DNA of 64,000 nucleotides from CAVVEC01 sp963770485 (GTDB lineage: Bacteria > Acidobacteriota > Terriglobia > Terriglobales > Acidobacteriaceae): NCBI GenBank assembly GCA_963770485.1, contig CAVYPX010000009.1, positions 1-64,000 on the forward strand, in the 5' to 3' direction. The position numbers and the translations under genes were made by a program. Below, piece after piece: positions 34,118-43,660 of the stretch; position 1 is the first letter of the stretch, and each line of letters starts with the position of its first letter. The notes beneath the pieces were generated by a model. The model was not told where the DNA came from and did not search any database. It worked only from the letters and a program-made list of their open reading frames with translations.

Positions 34118-36364
34118 ATGACGCCAACCGTCGAGCGGCGATTGCTGTTGGTGCTCAGTTTGGCTGTGCTGATCTACGGTCTCCTTGCGGGGGTCCGCAC
34201 GGTGACGGATTTCGATCTGGGCTGGCAACTCGCGACCGGCCGATGGGTGGCACAACATCACCAAATTCCATCCGTGGAGGTGTTCTCTTACACGGCCCAG
34301 GGAAAACCGTGGATCTATCCCGTCGGCTCGGGATTAATTTTTTATTGGACATATCTGCTCGGAGGATATGCACTGCTGTCCTGGCTGGGGGCGGTTGTGT
34401 GCGCTTTAACCGTCGCCCTGCTCCTACGACGCGGATCGACGGCCTCTGCCGTTCTGGCAATATTTGCCATTCCGCTGGTCGCCGCACGCACCACAGCCAG
34501 GGCAGACATGTTCACCGTCGTGCTCTTCGCCGCGTTTCTCAGCCTGTTGTGGCAGCAACATGAGACCGGCGACGCCAAGCTTTGGCTTTTACCGCTATTG
34601 ATGGCCGCCTGGGTCAATCTGCACCTCGGCTTCATCGCAGGTCTGGCGCTTCTGTGTGCGTATGGACTGATCGAAGTGCTCGAAATGCTGTGGCCGGAGC
34701 GACGCCGCGCCGCTGCAGATCGCTTACAACGTTTTCTGCCCTGGGCGGTTGCCAGCGCTGCTGCGACTCTTGTCAATCCGTGGGGATGGGGAATTTATCG
34801 CGCGCTGTTCCGCCAACAGGCGGCTATGGCCGCGCACTCAGAGTCGATCATCGAGTGGAGCGCGTCCCGGCTAAATTGGACTGTGCTGAGCGCAGGTTTT
34901 TCTCTGCGAAATCCTGATCCCTTCGTAGTATTGCTGCTGGTTGCGGTTGTGGCTGTGCCGGCGGGACTGTGGCGGCGACAACTCGGACCTGCGGCGTTGA
35001 TCACTGCGGCCGCGCTCATCGCCTTCCGGCATGTCCGCTTTCAAGCCCTGTTCTGCGTTGTAATCGTGATCGTTGCGGGCTCAGTCCTTTCATCCGCCTT
35101 TGCCCCCTTGTGGAGCAAAGTTGAGGATGCGCGTTTAAAATCCATTCTCGCCTTTGGGGCAGTTTGCTTTCTCGTGGGGCTCACGGCGGTGCGCTCCGAA
35201 GATCTTGTCTCGAACCGCGCCTACCTTGGCAGCACCGACCTCGGCTCGTTCGGCACGGGACTCTCTTGGTGGTACCCCGAGCGGGCGGCAGACTTCATCG
35301 AGCGGGAGAATCTTCCTGGCCAAATTTTCAATGACTATAACGAGGGAGGATACTTCACCTGGCGACTAGGCAAAAAATATCTCGATTACATCGACGGACG
35401 CGCCATCCCGTTCGGGATGGAACTTTTCAATCGAAATGGAACATTGTTGGGAACGCCACCGGACTATCCGGAATGGCAAGAGGAAGCGAATCGTTACAAC
35501 CTGCGCACGATCCTGGTTCCCCTTGGACGATACGATGCGCTCCAATTCTTTCCCGTGCTGCGACAGTTCTGCGCCAGCGACATTTGGCGGCCGGTGTATT
35601 TAGACGAGGTCAGCGTGGTGTTCTTGCGCCGAGTGGCAGAAACGGAAGATCTGCTTCGGCGCCTGGAGATTGACTGTAACACCGCTCCGCTACCGTCTGT
35701 TAAACCGCAAGCGAAAGGCGGCACGGCATTCAATCAATGGGCGAACGCGGCCGCTGTCCTGCATGCTTTGGGCAGGAATGACGAGGCATTTGACGCGACA
35801 GGCAACGCATTAAGTATTTTCCCGGATAGCGCCTTCGTTCACTTCTTACGCGGAAATTTGCTTGAGGAAGCGGGTAATTTGCGAGATACGGAGCAAGAGT
35901 ACTTGTCTGCGGCCCTGCTTGAGCACAATGCGGCAACCTGGTCGACCCTGGCCGCACTGTACCATCGCGAAGGCAGACTGCAAGCTGAAATCGACGCATT
36001 AGAGCATGCAATCGATCTCTTGCCTCATCCAGGTTTGGCGTGGTTGTCGCTGGGATACGCCGACCTGGACGCGCATCATCCGCGTGAAGCTCTGGAGGCA
36101 TTCGATCGGGCGATGGCCAGCCTGCCATCGGAGCCGGGAAAAACTGGCAATGCATTTCTAGCTAATTTAGCGCATGGCCGCGCGCTGGCCTGGAGTGCGC
36201 TGGATGATGTGAAGCGTGCTGTGTCCTTCGAAGAAGAAACCGTGCGCTTAAAACCGGACAGGGCGGACGACTGGTTGTATCTCGCCAAGTTATATGACCA
36301 AGCAGGAAGATCTAGTGAGGCTCAACAGGCTAGAGAACGCGCCGCCATTACACAATCCCAGTAG
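34118..36364 (+). CDS. Large membrane protein with C-terminal TPR domain
   Basis: 748 residues. About ten membrane helices occupy the first 350 residues. An early loop (TDFDLGWQLATGRWVAQHH) recalls GT-C glycosyltransferases, with an acidic pair before the second helix. A soluble region follows (FNDYNEGGYFTWRLGKKYL), then TPR-like repeats from about residue 530 (WANAAAVLHALGRNDEAF). It starts 15 bases after the TPR paralogues and is presumably in their operon. It may be an O-glycosyltransferase of exported proteins. It converges with, and overlaps by 17 bases, the gene on the other strand. Confidence 0.7.
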   Translation: MTPTVERRLLLVLSLAVLIYGLLAGVRTVTDFDLGWQLATGRWVAQHHQIPSVEVFSYTAQGKPWIYPVGSGLIFYWTYLLGGYALLSWLGAVVCALTVALLLRRGSTASAVLAIFAIPLVAARTTARADMFTVVLFAAFLSLLWQQHETGDAKLWLLPLLMAAWVNLHLGFIAGLALLCAYGLIEVLEMLWPERRRAAADRLQRFLPWAVASAAATLVNPWGWGIYRALFRQQAAMAAHSESIIEWSASRLNWTVLSAGFSLRNPDPFVVLLLVAVVAVPAGLWRRQLGPAALITAAALIAFRHVRFQALFCVVIVIVAGSVLSSAFAPLWSKVEDARLKSILAFGAVCFLVGLTAVRSEDLVSNRAYLGSTDLGSFGTGLSWWYPERAADFIERENLPGQIFNDYNEGGYFTWRLGKKYLDYIDGRAIPFGMELFNRNGTLLGTPPDYPEWQEEANRYNLRTILVPLGRYDALQFFPVLRQFCASDIWRPVYLDEVSVVFLRRVAETEDLLRRLEIDCNTAPLPSVKPQAKGGTAFNQWANAAAVLHALGRNDEAFDATGNALSIFPDSAFVHFLRGNLLEEAGNLRDTEQEYLSAALLEHNAATWSTLAALYHREGRLQAEIDALEHAIDLLPHPGLAWLSLGYADLDAHHPREALEAFDRAMASLPSEPGKTGNAFLANLAHGRALAWSALDDVKRAVSFEEETVRLKPDRADDWLYLAKLYDQAGRSSEAQQARERAAITQSQ

Positions 36365-37652
36365 ATTCGGAGGCGGCAGGAATAGCGATCGCAACGTCAG
36401 TCTCAGATTCGTCCTTACCTGCGATTCCTTGTACCAGTTCCGTTAAGAAGTAGCTACCTGCCAGAAAGCTTGCCCACAGGATGGGGTATCGGTAACGATT
36501 CATGTATTGAATAAAGTAGTAGATCACGGGGAAGAGCACGAGCCACGGTCCCACGACGTAGGCCCCGATCCGTGAGTTTCTCCATGCAAAGAAGAGCCCC
36601 GGAATGCTCAACAGGGTGAAGCAATGGAGAATCCAAGCACGCAAAAGGACTCCGCTTGCGATGTTTGACGAAGGCGGCGGAAACCAAAACGCTTTGAATC
36701 GCTCGATCGAAAGGCTACAAAAGGCTCCCGGGTTGCCGGTGATCCAACGGAGCGCCTCATGCAGCCTGAGCCGGTTGTATTCGACCTCTCCGAGTTGTCG
36801 GACCTTTACGGCCTCTTCGTAGTTGACATTGGGGTGTGAGCGTCCAAAGCAGCCGGTTTGCTCGTTCATATCTGACAAGTAGGTTGCGCACGAATTATTC
36901 GAAACGGCAAGTTCAAGACCTAAATTGTCGCGGATGAAGAACAGTTTATGGAAGACCAGGAAATTTCTGCCGATCCAGGGCGCGACGAGGAGTATCGGAA
37001 AGAGTGCTAGTGCGATCTTTTGGCGGGTCGATCTCTGTGATCGGAAATGCAAGAGCACTAACCAAAATGCCAAAACCACAACCGCCACCGCTTGCAGGAA
37101 CAGGAGCGCCGCCCATACCACAGCCCAGATGAGGAGGTAGTTTCCAGATGCCTGTCCTGCAAGGCATTTACCCATGAGATAGGACGCCACAACCACCAGG
37201 GAACCAATAAACGTCGCTTCCGCCAACATCGTCGGCGGTATGCCGGCTGCAAGCCATCCCGCGGCAGCCAAGACTCCGGTCCAGAAGCCCAGGCGCAACT
37301 GCGCGGCCAGCACGGGCAGCATCGCTAATTGAAACGCCAGCGCCAGCATTGACGTCCACATGAGCACGGCGACGGCGGCAGATCCGTGTCCGAACACGGT
37401 GAGGATCAGCGCCAGATACGCTGGATACAACGGGCCAAGGTGCGCCGAAGGGCCTGTCGGGGCAGCCATGAATGGATCAGAGAAGCTGTGATGCTCCACG
37501 ATCGATTCGGCCAACGCAAACGATTCGTAGCCTCGTACGTTTATTGCGGAATTGGTGCTGTATTTCGGACGATAAATGTAAGCGGTCGCGAGCCCCAGTC
37601 CAACCACCGCGATCCATCGCAGCACCGTTGCCGCATTACCCCCGCGCGGCAT
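36348..37652 (-). CDS. GT-C family membrane glycosyltransferase-like protein
   Basis: 434 residues with about ten membrane helices. The first loop has the pattern of GT39/ArnT-like enzymes (NVRGYESFALAESIVEHHSF) and a later loop carries GPLYPAYLALIL. It is the last gene of the leftward cytochrome cluster, beginning two bases after the 12-heme gene. It could therefore glycosylate an extracellular cytochrome or surface polysaccharide. The substrate is unknown. Confidence 0.7.
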   Translation of the reverse strand: MPRGGNAATVLRWIAVVGLGLATAYIYRPKYSTNSAINVRGYESFALAESIVEHHSFSDPFMAAPTGPSAHLGPLYPAYLALILTVFGHGSAAVAVLMWTSMLALAFQLAMLPVLAAQLRLGFWTGVLAAAGWLAAGIPPTMLAEATFIGSLVVVASYLMGKCLAGQASGNYLLIWAVVWAALLFLQAVAVVVLAFWLVLLHFRSQRSTRQKIALALFPILLVAPWIGRNFLVFHKLFFIRDNLGLELAVSNNSCATYLSDMNEQTGCFGRSHPNVNYEEAVKVRQLGEVEYNRLRLHEALRWITGNPGAFCSLSIERFKAFWFPPPSSNIASGVLLRAWILHCFTLLSIPGLFFAWRNSRIGAYVVGPWLVLFPVIYYFIQYMNRYRYPILWASFLAGSYFLTELVQGIAGKDESETDVAIAIPAASESTGIV

Positions 37653-37654
37653 CC

Positions 37655-39532
37655 TTATTTCCCCTTACCCTTCGGCTTGCCGGAAGGCTTGCCGGAGGCG
37701 CCAAGCTGGTGAGCCTGGTTATGGCAAACCAGGCTGCACGAATTCGTGGCGCGCTGGTAGGAGATCGGTGTATTGCCATTGGGCGCCACCACATTTACAT
37801 CGAAATTGACCAGTCTCTCGCCGGAGATGTTAGGGTTCTGCGATCCCATTCCGTGCGCCGTGTGGCAGACCGAGCAGGTGAAGCCGTCATTGATATGCCG
37901 CGCATGCTCGCTGAAGCTCGCATTCGTAAGAAGGTTGCTGAGGCTGTGGCACTTGCCGCAAAGGCCGTAAGGACCGGCGACGCTCAGGTCGGGATTCGGG
38001 AACAAGTTGATGATCTGGCCACCCGGAATCGTCGCTTGGCTGAACTCATAGCGCCTTTCCACGATATGCGTCCATTTCGAACCGTGCGGCCCGTTGGGGC
38101 CGATGCCACCGAACTCCCGATCATCGTCCGCATTATGGCAGTCCGTACACAGAATGCGGACGCCCATCGCTCGTCCCTGCGTAACCCCATCAAGGTTCAG
38201 CATGTAGGTTAACAAGCTAGGCTGGGATAACGGGCTGTTGTTGTCGTGCGTCACCGGGTGGCTCGAAGTCGAAGCCGGCGCGAACTGCGGGATCACATTC
38301 AAAGGGTCCCCCGCAGAGACCGCTCGCACCGGTGCGTACCCGAAAATCGGATTCGTGACCTTTCCTGTGCTGTTGCCGTGGCAACGAAGGCAGTTCTCAA
38401 ACTGGTTAACCGCAGGCTGCAGCACGGTTACACCGTCGCTGGCACTAATTCCCGCAATCAGGCTCTGAGAAACACGAATCGCAGGCGGAGGCGTGAAGGT
38501 CAAAACCTGCCGGGCAGCGTGCGACTGATGGCAATCTGCGCAGGTGGAATGACGGTTCTGATTCAACAACACGCTCTCAGCGGCGTCGTGGGAGCCATTT
38601 CCCTCGGTAAACGGATGGCCTACCTTGGCAAACTCGGCGAACACATTGGGGGCCTGCGGAGAAATGTTGTTGCCTCCATTGTGACAAGCCACACAATCCT
38701 GTTCGGCCGGGGCACGAAGCAGGCGCGCTGCTCCCACGGCATTGTGTTGGCTATGGCAAGACTCGCAGGCGTTCTGTGCAATCGTGGGATAACCGCCTAC
38801 AAAGGGCTGGTTCGTGGTCTTGTTCTGGGCTAGAGCATGAATGCCGTTGGTCCAACCCGCAATTTCATTCACCTTCCCCACCATCACGCGGTTGGGGTCA
38901 TGACAGGCAAGGCAAATACTTCCATTCGAGCCATCCCGCGCCAGAAAATTCTGAACCACCTTGTCCGTCGCCTGCACATGAGGATTGTGACAAGTCGCAC
39001 ATTCGATGTTTCCCTTAATGAGTTGTACCGCCGGGTCTCCTGTCTTGCCCTGGCCTACGAGCGACGCAATCAGGTCCGGAGCATCTTTCATCGGTAACAC
39101 CAGGCTGAAGGGGTGGGATCCCTGCAAATTCGTGCCGAACACATCATAAAAATTCATCGATCCGACCATCGGCACCTTGCCGTAGGCTTGGGTTAAGCCG
39201 GGGGCCACCGTGCCATCATGGCAGCTCAGACACAGACTGCTGTCCTGCCCCAAAGGAGGATTGGGATTGCCCCTCTCCACATACGTGGAACTCGTGTAGG
39301 GCGTGTAGGTTTGCGTGGACAGCGTCTGGTTCCACAGCGGCGTCCCGAGGGAACTGCTTCCTACTCCTGAGTGTGGAGCGTGGCAATAGAGGCAAGCGCC
39401 AGACAGACCGCCCTGAACCGGCGATTGTGAGCCCGGTCCCAGGTTGTGAATACCAATGACGTCAGCGGAGATCTGCGCGCGTGCTGCGGCACTCAGCACC
39501 GCGATCAATGCGACCTGTAATTTCCATTTCAC
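37655..39532 (-). CDS. Dodecaheme c-type cytochrome (11 CXXCH plus one CX3CH)
   Basis: 625 residues with a signal peptide (LQVALIAVLSAAARAQ). Heme motifs in order are CLYCH, CLSCH, CATCH, CLACH, CESCH, CVACH, CADCH, CLRCH, CTDCH, CGKCH, CSVCH and a final CSLVCH. The last has an extra residue and may or may not bind heme. Many are doubled-CXXCH-type (for example CHAPHSG, CHNPH, CHTAHG). It ends in a basic tail (GKPSGKPKGKGK). It overlaps the NHL gene upstream by four bases (ATGA). It probably carries electrons across or outside the outer membrane. Confidence 0.9.
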   Translation of the reverse strand: MKWKLQVALIAVLSAAARAQISADVIGIHNLGPGSQSPVQGGLSGACLYCHAPHSGVGSSSLGTPLWNQTLSTQTYTPYTSSTYVERGNPNPPLGQDSSLCLSCHDGTVAPGLTQAYGKVPMVGSMNFYDVFGTNLQGSHPFSLVLPMKDAPDLIASLVGQGKTGDPAVQLIKGNIECATCHNPHVQATDKVVQNFLARDGSNGSICLACHDPNRVMVGKVNEIAGWTNGIHALAQNKTTNQPFVGGYPTIAQNACESCHSQHNAVGAARLLRAPAEQDCVACHNGGNNISPQAPNVFAEFAKVGHPFTEGNGSHDAAESVLLNQNRHSTCADCHQSHAARQVLTFTPPPAIRVSQSLIAGISASDGVTVLQPAVNQFENCLRCHGNSTGKVTNPIFGYAPVRAVSAGDPLNVIPQFAPASTSSHPVTHDNNSPLSQPSLLTYMLNLDGVTQGRAMGVRILCTDCHNADDDREFGGIGPNGPHGSKWTHIVERRYEFSQATIPGGQIINLFPNPDLSVAGPYGLCGKCHSLSNLLTNASFSEHARHINDGFTCSVCHTAHGMGSQNPNISGERLVNFDVNVVAPNGNTPISYQRATNSCSLVCHNQAHQLGASGKPSGKPKGKGK

Positions 39533-40632
39533 TGCCCGCCCCCGTCGGCCGGTTTCTTCTGTCCGAAGTAGCGGAACACCTGGATGCGACGGTTATAAGA
39601 ATCTGCTATGAAGATACGATCGTTGTGATCAATGAAAACTCCAGTCGGCAATTGGAACTGCCCTGGCCCCGTTCCCATTTCCCCGAAGTAGTACAACAAC
39701 CTTCCCTGGGTGTCGAAGACCTGAACCTCGGCATTGAAGCCTTCAACGACGTAGATGTGACCTTCGGAATCGATCCCCACTCCTTTCGGCCGGAAGAAGT
39801 CGCCCGAACCGTCCCCAAGATGTCCGATGGCGTACTTGAAAGTCCCGGACCGATCCAAAACCTGAAGGCGGAAATTCATCGCGTCCACCACAATCAGATT
39901 GGGGCCGTCCAGCCTTAACTCCGTCGGGTAATTAAATTCCAGATTGCCCTGGCCGGTTTTGCCCATGGTCTGCAGGACGCTACCTTCCATATCCATGACA
40001 TAAATTTTGTTGCGTAAGGTGTCGGTTACGTAAATGCGTTGCCTGTCGGAGTCGACCGCGATCCCGGTTGGCCGCTTGAAATATCCCTCGCCGCCTTTCA
40101 GGCTGCCAATGGCACGCCGGAACTTGCCGCCCGGCTCGAAAACGAAGATTTTACCGGTGTCTGAGTCCGTGACATAGATGTTGTCCTGCTTATCCACCGC
40201 CACGCATTGCGGCGCGCTCAGAGTATCTTTTCCTCCCGTGCGATCGAGGAATTTGTATTTCTGTTGCGCGAAGTCAAAGATATGAACACCGCGGGCTCCC
40301 GGATCGGCGACGATCACCCGGTCATGCGAATCGGTAACCACGCTGTAAGGCCGAACCAGGAAGTGGTATTCCGGCGCCCCGGCGACGACGTCGAGCAACT
40401 TATTCCAGAAGCTGCGCTTGATCTTCACTTCCCGTTCATTGGAGAAGCTGCGTTCGTACAACAGTTGCCGGCCGCCTTCCAGTTCCAGGCGAGGCACGGT
40501 GATATCGTCTTGAGGCTTGGTTTTCCGCCGCGCCGCCAACGTGGGCGGAAAAAGCAGCAGGATTGCCGAGGCCACCATCAATGATCTCGTCATCCCCTGC
40601 CGAGAACCTGGCCTCAGAAGAAATTGAACCAT
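39529..40632 (-). CDS. NHL-repeat six-bladed beta-propeller, exported
   Basis: 367 residues. A signal-like N-terminus (LMVASAILLLFPPTLAA) precedes six NHL blades (APQCVAVDKQDNIYVTDSD, RPTGIAVDSDRQRIYVTDT, RPKGVGIDSEGHIYVVEG, LPTGVFIDHNDRIFIADS). The start may be internal at 40593. It overlaps both neighbours (barrel gene by 19 bases, cytochrome by 4), so co-translation is likely. NHL propellers recur in gene clusters for extracellular cytochromes, where they may scaffold assembly. Here that role is inferred. Confidence 0.85.
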   Translation of the reverse strand: MVQFLLRPGSRQGMTRSLMVASAILLLFPPTLAARRKTKPQDDITVPRLELEGGRQLLYERSFSNEREVKIKRSFWNKLLDVVAGAPEYHFLVRPYSVVTDSHDRVIVADPGARGVHIFDFAQQKYKFLDRTGGKDTLSAPQCVAVDKQDNIYVTDSDTGKIFVFEPGGKFRRAIGSLKGGEGYFKRPTGIAVDSDRQRIYVTDTLRNKIYVMDMEGSVLQTMGKTGQGNLEFNYPTELRLDGPNLIVVDAMNFRLQVLDRSGTFKYAIGHLGDGSGDFFRPKGVGIDSEGHIYVVEGFNAEVQVFDTQGRLLYYFGEMGTGPGQFQLPTGVFIDHNDRIFIADSYNRRIQVFRYFGQKKPADGGGQ

Positions 40633-42515
40633 CGGTACACCCCAACGTAGTACGACCCTATCATGGCCGGAGGCCCGCCTGCCAAACTGAAACCCTGCAC
40701 CAGCTTGGTATAGCCCGCCTGAAAGTACATTTGCCGGAATTGATACTGGATACGCGTGGCGAACATCTGCGTGCGATTGTTGGAAGTGAGCGTGCTGCTG
40801 GTGGTATCGCTAAAGGCCCTTGCATAGCTGGCAGAGATCGTAAGCCTGCGCACTGGACTGATTCCAATGCCACCCGAATAGGAATGCCCTCCATAAAGGA
40901 CGATGGAAGTTGGATTCACGATTGGCACCGGGATCGGGATCGGCGCCACTCCTGCGCCGGTGAGGATTCCGTTACCGCTGCTTTTTGCATAAGCCCCGCT
41001 CACACCGATCCATTTCACGGACAGCGCGGTCGAATAGCTCTGGTTGAAACTGGTCGTACCCGACTGCTGTGTCAATCCCGTTTGCGAGCCGGTAGCGGTT
41101 GCGCCCCAATGCGATGCCCTACCCAGTTTACGGCCAATACCAGCGTTGTAGCCGTAACTTGACGTGGTATAGGCGATCAGGAACGTCTGTTGATTTTGGG
41201 AATAGTTGACTCCTCCGAACAGGTCCCAGCCAAAGACCTTACGGGAATAATTGATGGAACTGATCCATCCGAGCGAGTTCACACTTCTAGGGGAAACCGT
41301 GTTCTCCACAAGGCCACCCGTCGCATTGAGGAATCCGCCTAAGAATTCATTGGAGTAGGTTGCAGTTCCGGTAAACGAATTGGCGGAGAGAGTGCTGCCG
41401 AAGATGCTTTGTTCCCGGTGATCCACATTGCCTGAGAAAACCAGATGCGCCGCAGGAACCTGGTAATTGGCATAGTTGTTTACGTCAAGGGCATGCGATG
41501 TTTCATTGAGATTACTCTGCTCTAAGACGCCACCGGCAGAAAGCACTGCGTTGAACAACGTTCCCGCCAGGTTGTCGTTATACTGCGCGTTTGTGCCGAA
41601 GCTTAGCTTGCTGAAAGGAGTAAACGACATCCCGGCATTCAGGGAGTCGATCGTGCCGCTGTAGCTCCCGCCAACGTAATCCGCGCTGGTATCGGAGCGG
41701 CTGGCGCCAACGGAAAATGACCCGTTGAAGGGCAGCCTGTGTCCAACGCCGACAGTAAATGAGTTGCTACTGGTATTCGATGCTTCCGGCGTTTGATTGG
41801 CAATCAGATCTGGAATCTGGGCGTCGTTGGCGGTGTAGCGATAGCTGGCATTCAGGTTGAACCCATCGAGCATGTAGGTTGACGAGGTGGAGAAGGAGTC
41901 GGAGTGGGACTGGCTGGTTGAATTCGAACCGTAGATGGAGTAGTCGTTTGCCCCTCTCTGGAAGCTGACGGCAACGGTCGGCCGGTCTGGAAGGTTTACT
42001 CCCCAGCCGACCGAGAAAACATCGCTGTTTCCGTGTGTGGTGAAATTAGAGAGTCCGGGTATCGCGTAATTCCCTTCGCTGTTGTAGGCCTTGCTGTAGC
42101 TGATCGTTCCCGGAAAGTGGCTGCCGGCAAAAATGGATGCGCTGGCGTTGACGCCGCTTGTATCCGAGATCGATTGGAATGAGGAGTTCGCTCGCGACTG
42201 GTTGTAGAAAGGCTGAACGTGGAAGGAAACAAAGTTAGGATCGTAGTACGAACCACTCAGATCGCCATCGCCGCCGAAAGTGAACCCGTGGTCGGAGGAC
42301 ATGATGTTGCCGTAATCCGCCGTATATCCCGCTGACAGTGTCCCGTTCAGGTTCATGTTCAGATTATCGCCAACCTTGACCTGCGCGGACATGCTCGATG
42401 CCACACCCAACAGAAGTGCTATGCCAAACGCCGTCGAACCGGCCATGGCGCGAAACAAGCAAAATATCCGCGCCCATTGTGGAAGGGAGTCGATTTGTGC
42501 GCGGCCTCTTATCAC
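40614..42515 (-). CDS. Outer-membrane beta-barrel protein (candidate cytochrome-conduit porin)
   Basis: 633 residues. The start is either GTG at 42515 or ATG at 42446. A signal (AFGIALLLGVASSMSAQ) is followed by some 20 amphipathic strands in the alternating pattern of outer-membrane barrels (NMNLNGTLSAGYTADYG, SFTVGVGHRLPFNGSFSVGA, GVNYSQNQQTFLIAYTT). It ends in an aromatic residue (YVGVYRWFNFF), the usual barrel-assembly signal. Between a PPIase and multiheme cytochromes, it is a good candidate for the porin of a porin-cytochrome conduit, though no sequence motif proves it. Confidence 0.8.
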   Translation of the reverse strand: MIRGRAQIDSLPQWARIFCLFRAMAGSTAFGIALLLGVASSMSAQVKVGDNLNMNLNGTLSAGYTADYGNIMSSDHGFTFGGDGDLSGSYYDPNFVSFHVQPFYNQSRANSSFQSISDTSGVNASASIFAGSHFPGTISYSKAYNSEGNYAIPGLSNFTTHGNSDVFSVGWGVNLPDRPTVAVSFQRGANDYSIYGSNSTSQSHSDSFSTSSTYMLDGFNLNASYRYTANDAQIPDLIANQTPEASNTSSNSFTVGVGHRLPFNGSFSVGASRSDTSADYVGGSYSGTIDSLNAGMSFTPFSKLSFGTNAQYNDNLAGTLFNAVLSAGGVLEQSNLNETSHALDVNNYANYQVPAAHLVFSGNVDHREQSIFGSTLSANSFTGTATYSNEFLGGFLNATGGLVENTVSPRSVNSLGWISSINYSRKVFGWDLFGGVNYSQNQQTFLIAYTTSSYGYNAGIGRKLGRASHWGATATGSQTGLTQQSGTTSFNQSYSTALSVKWIGVSGAYAKSSGNGILTGAGVAPIPIPVPIVNPTSIVLYGGHSYSGGIGISPVRRLTISASYARAFSDTTSSTLTSNNRTQMFATRIQYQFRQMYFQAGYTKLVQGFSLAGGPPAMIGSYYVGVYRWFNFF

Positions 42516-42527
42516 AACATCACCCGA

Positions 42528-43559
42528 CTACAGCTCTTCTACCTTCGCCTTCTTACGCAGCTGCTGATCCAGACCAGCGCGAAGCAGTTCGGTCCTCTTT
42601 GTCTGCAGATCCTTGCGCAACGAATCTTTCACCTCGTCGAACTTCTGTATCCCAGGCTCGATGTGCGCATTGAGCCGCACGATGGTGTATGCCTGGCCAA
42701 CCTGTATCAGGCCGCTGGTCTCGCCCGGCTTCATGCCTGCGACAACCTTCATGACCTCTGGCGGCAATTTGTCCTTGCTAACCGCCCGCCGGTCACCCAT
42801 CATCACCCGCCAGTCGTCTTCCGAAACCTTTTCCGCCAGCACCCCGAACTCTTCATAGCTCTTGGTAGCCTTGGCCTGCTTCAGCGCGTCATCGGCCCGC
42901 TTGCGTGCTTCTTTCAACTGCTCCGGAGTAGCATTCGCCGGCGGCAACACCGAGATCGTCTGAAGGGACCACGATTCGGAAATGCGGAAACGGTCAGGAT
43001 TCTTATCGAAATAGGCTTTCGCTTGACTCACGGACACCACCGACTTGTCCGCCACCTCGGCCTTTAGCAGATCGTCAATCAACAGCGAGCGCCGAATCTT
43101 GCCGCGCAGTATTTGCCGCGAATTCCGGCACTCGTTCTTCATGAATTCTTGATAGTCGTCGGGAGAGTGAAACTGTTTGCGGAAGTCGGCTTCGGCCTTA
43201 GCCATGCGTGCGGCCGAGATGTCCATTTTTCTCCGCACTGCTTCCTGGTATGCCAGTTCCTCGAACTCAATCATTTTCATCGCGCCCTGGCGAATCTCGG
43301 CTTCCATCGCCTTTGGCACGCCGCCGTTGTGCTGCCGCGCGTAAGGAAAGATGGTGTACATCTCGCGCAGCAGATCGCGGTCGGTCAGCACCGCGCCATT
43401 CACGCGAGCTACCGGCTTGCCCACCGGTTGCTGCAGGGTGGTTGTCTCAAATGCCGACTGCGCGCTTGACGTTAAAGCATGCGAGGCCACCATTTGTGCT
43501 GGGGCTCCCGCCGCCGTTGCCAGCAATACTGCCGCGATGATTGAGATCTGGATTCTCAT
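42528..43559 (-). CDS. Periplasmic parvulin-type peptidyl-prolyl isomerase (SurA/PpiC-like)
   Basis: 343 residues from the ATG at 43559 after GAAGGTAGG. A signal peptide (ISIIAAVLLATAAGAPAQ) precedes a SurA-N-like helical chaperone domain (VARVNGAVLTDRDLLREMY, GAMKMIEFEELAYQEAVRR). A parvulin domain (about 195-305; SWSLQTISVL, FGVLAEKVSEDD, VAGMKPGETSGLIQVGQAY) and a coiled C-terminus follow. It helps fold exported proteins. It is placed directly before the barrel gene (12 bases), so it probably assists barrel or cytochrome folding. Confidence 0.85.
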   Translation of the reverse strand: MRIQISIIAAVLLATAAGAPAQMVASHALTSSAQSAFETTTLQQPVGKPVARVNGAVLTDRDLLREMYTIFPYARQHNGGVPKAMEAEIRQGAMKMIEFEELAYQEAVRRKMDISAARMAKAEADFRKQFHSPDDYQEFMKNECRNSRQILRGKIRRSLLIDDLLKAEVADKSVVSVSQAKAYFDKNPDRFRISESWSLQTISVLPPANATPEQLKEARKRADDALKQAKATKSYEEFGVLAEKVSEDDWRVMMGDRRAVSKDKLPPEVMKVVAGMKPGETSGLIQVGQAYTIVRLNAHIEPGIQKFDEVKDSLRKDLQTKRTELLRAGLDQQLRKKAKVEEL

Positions 43560-43660
43560 GTCCTGCCTACCTTCGAGCCTTGAGTGTTGCTGCCCCACTT
43601 CTTGCCATCCCTGTTGCAAAGAAGGGGGAGAAGAGTCTCCTCCCCCGCAAAACGAACCGA

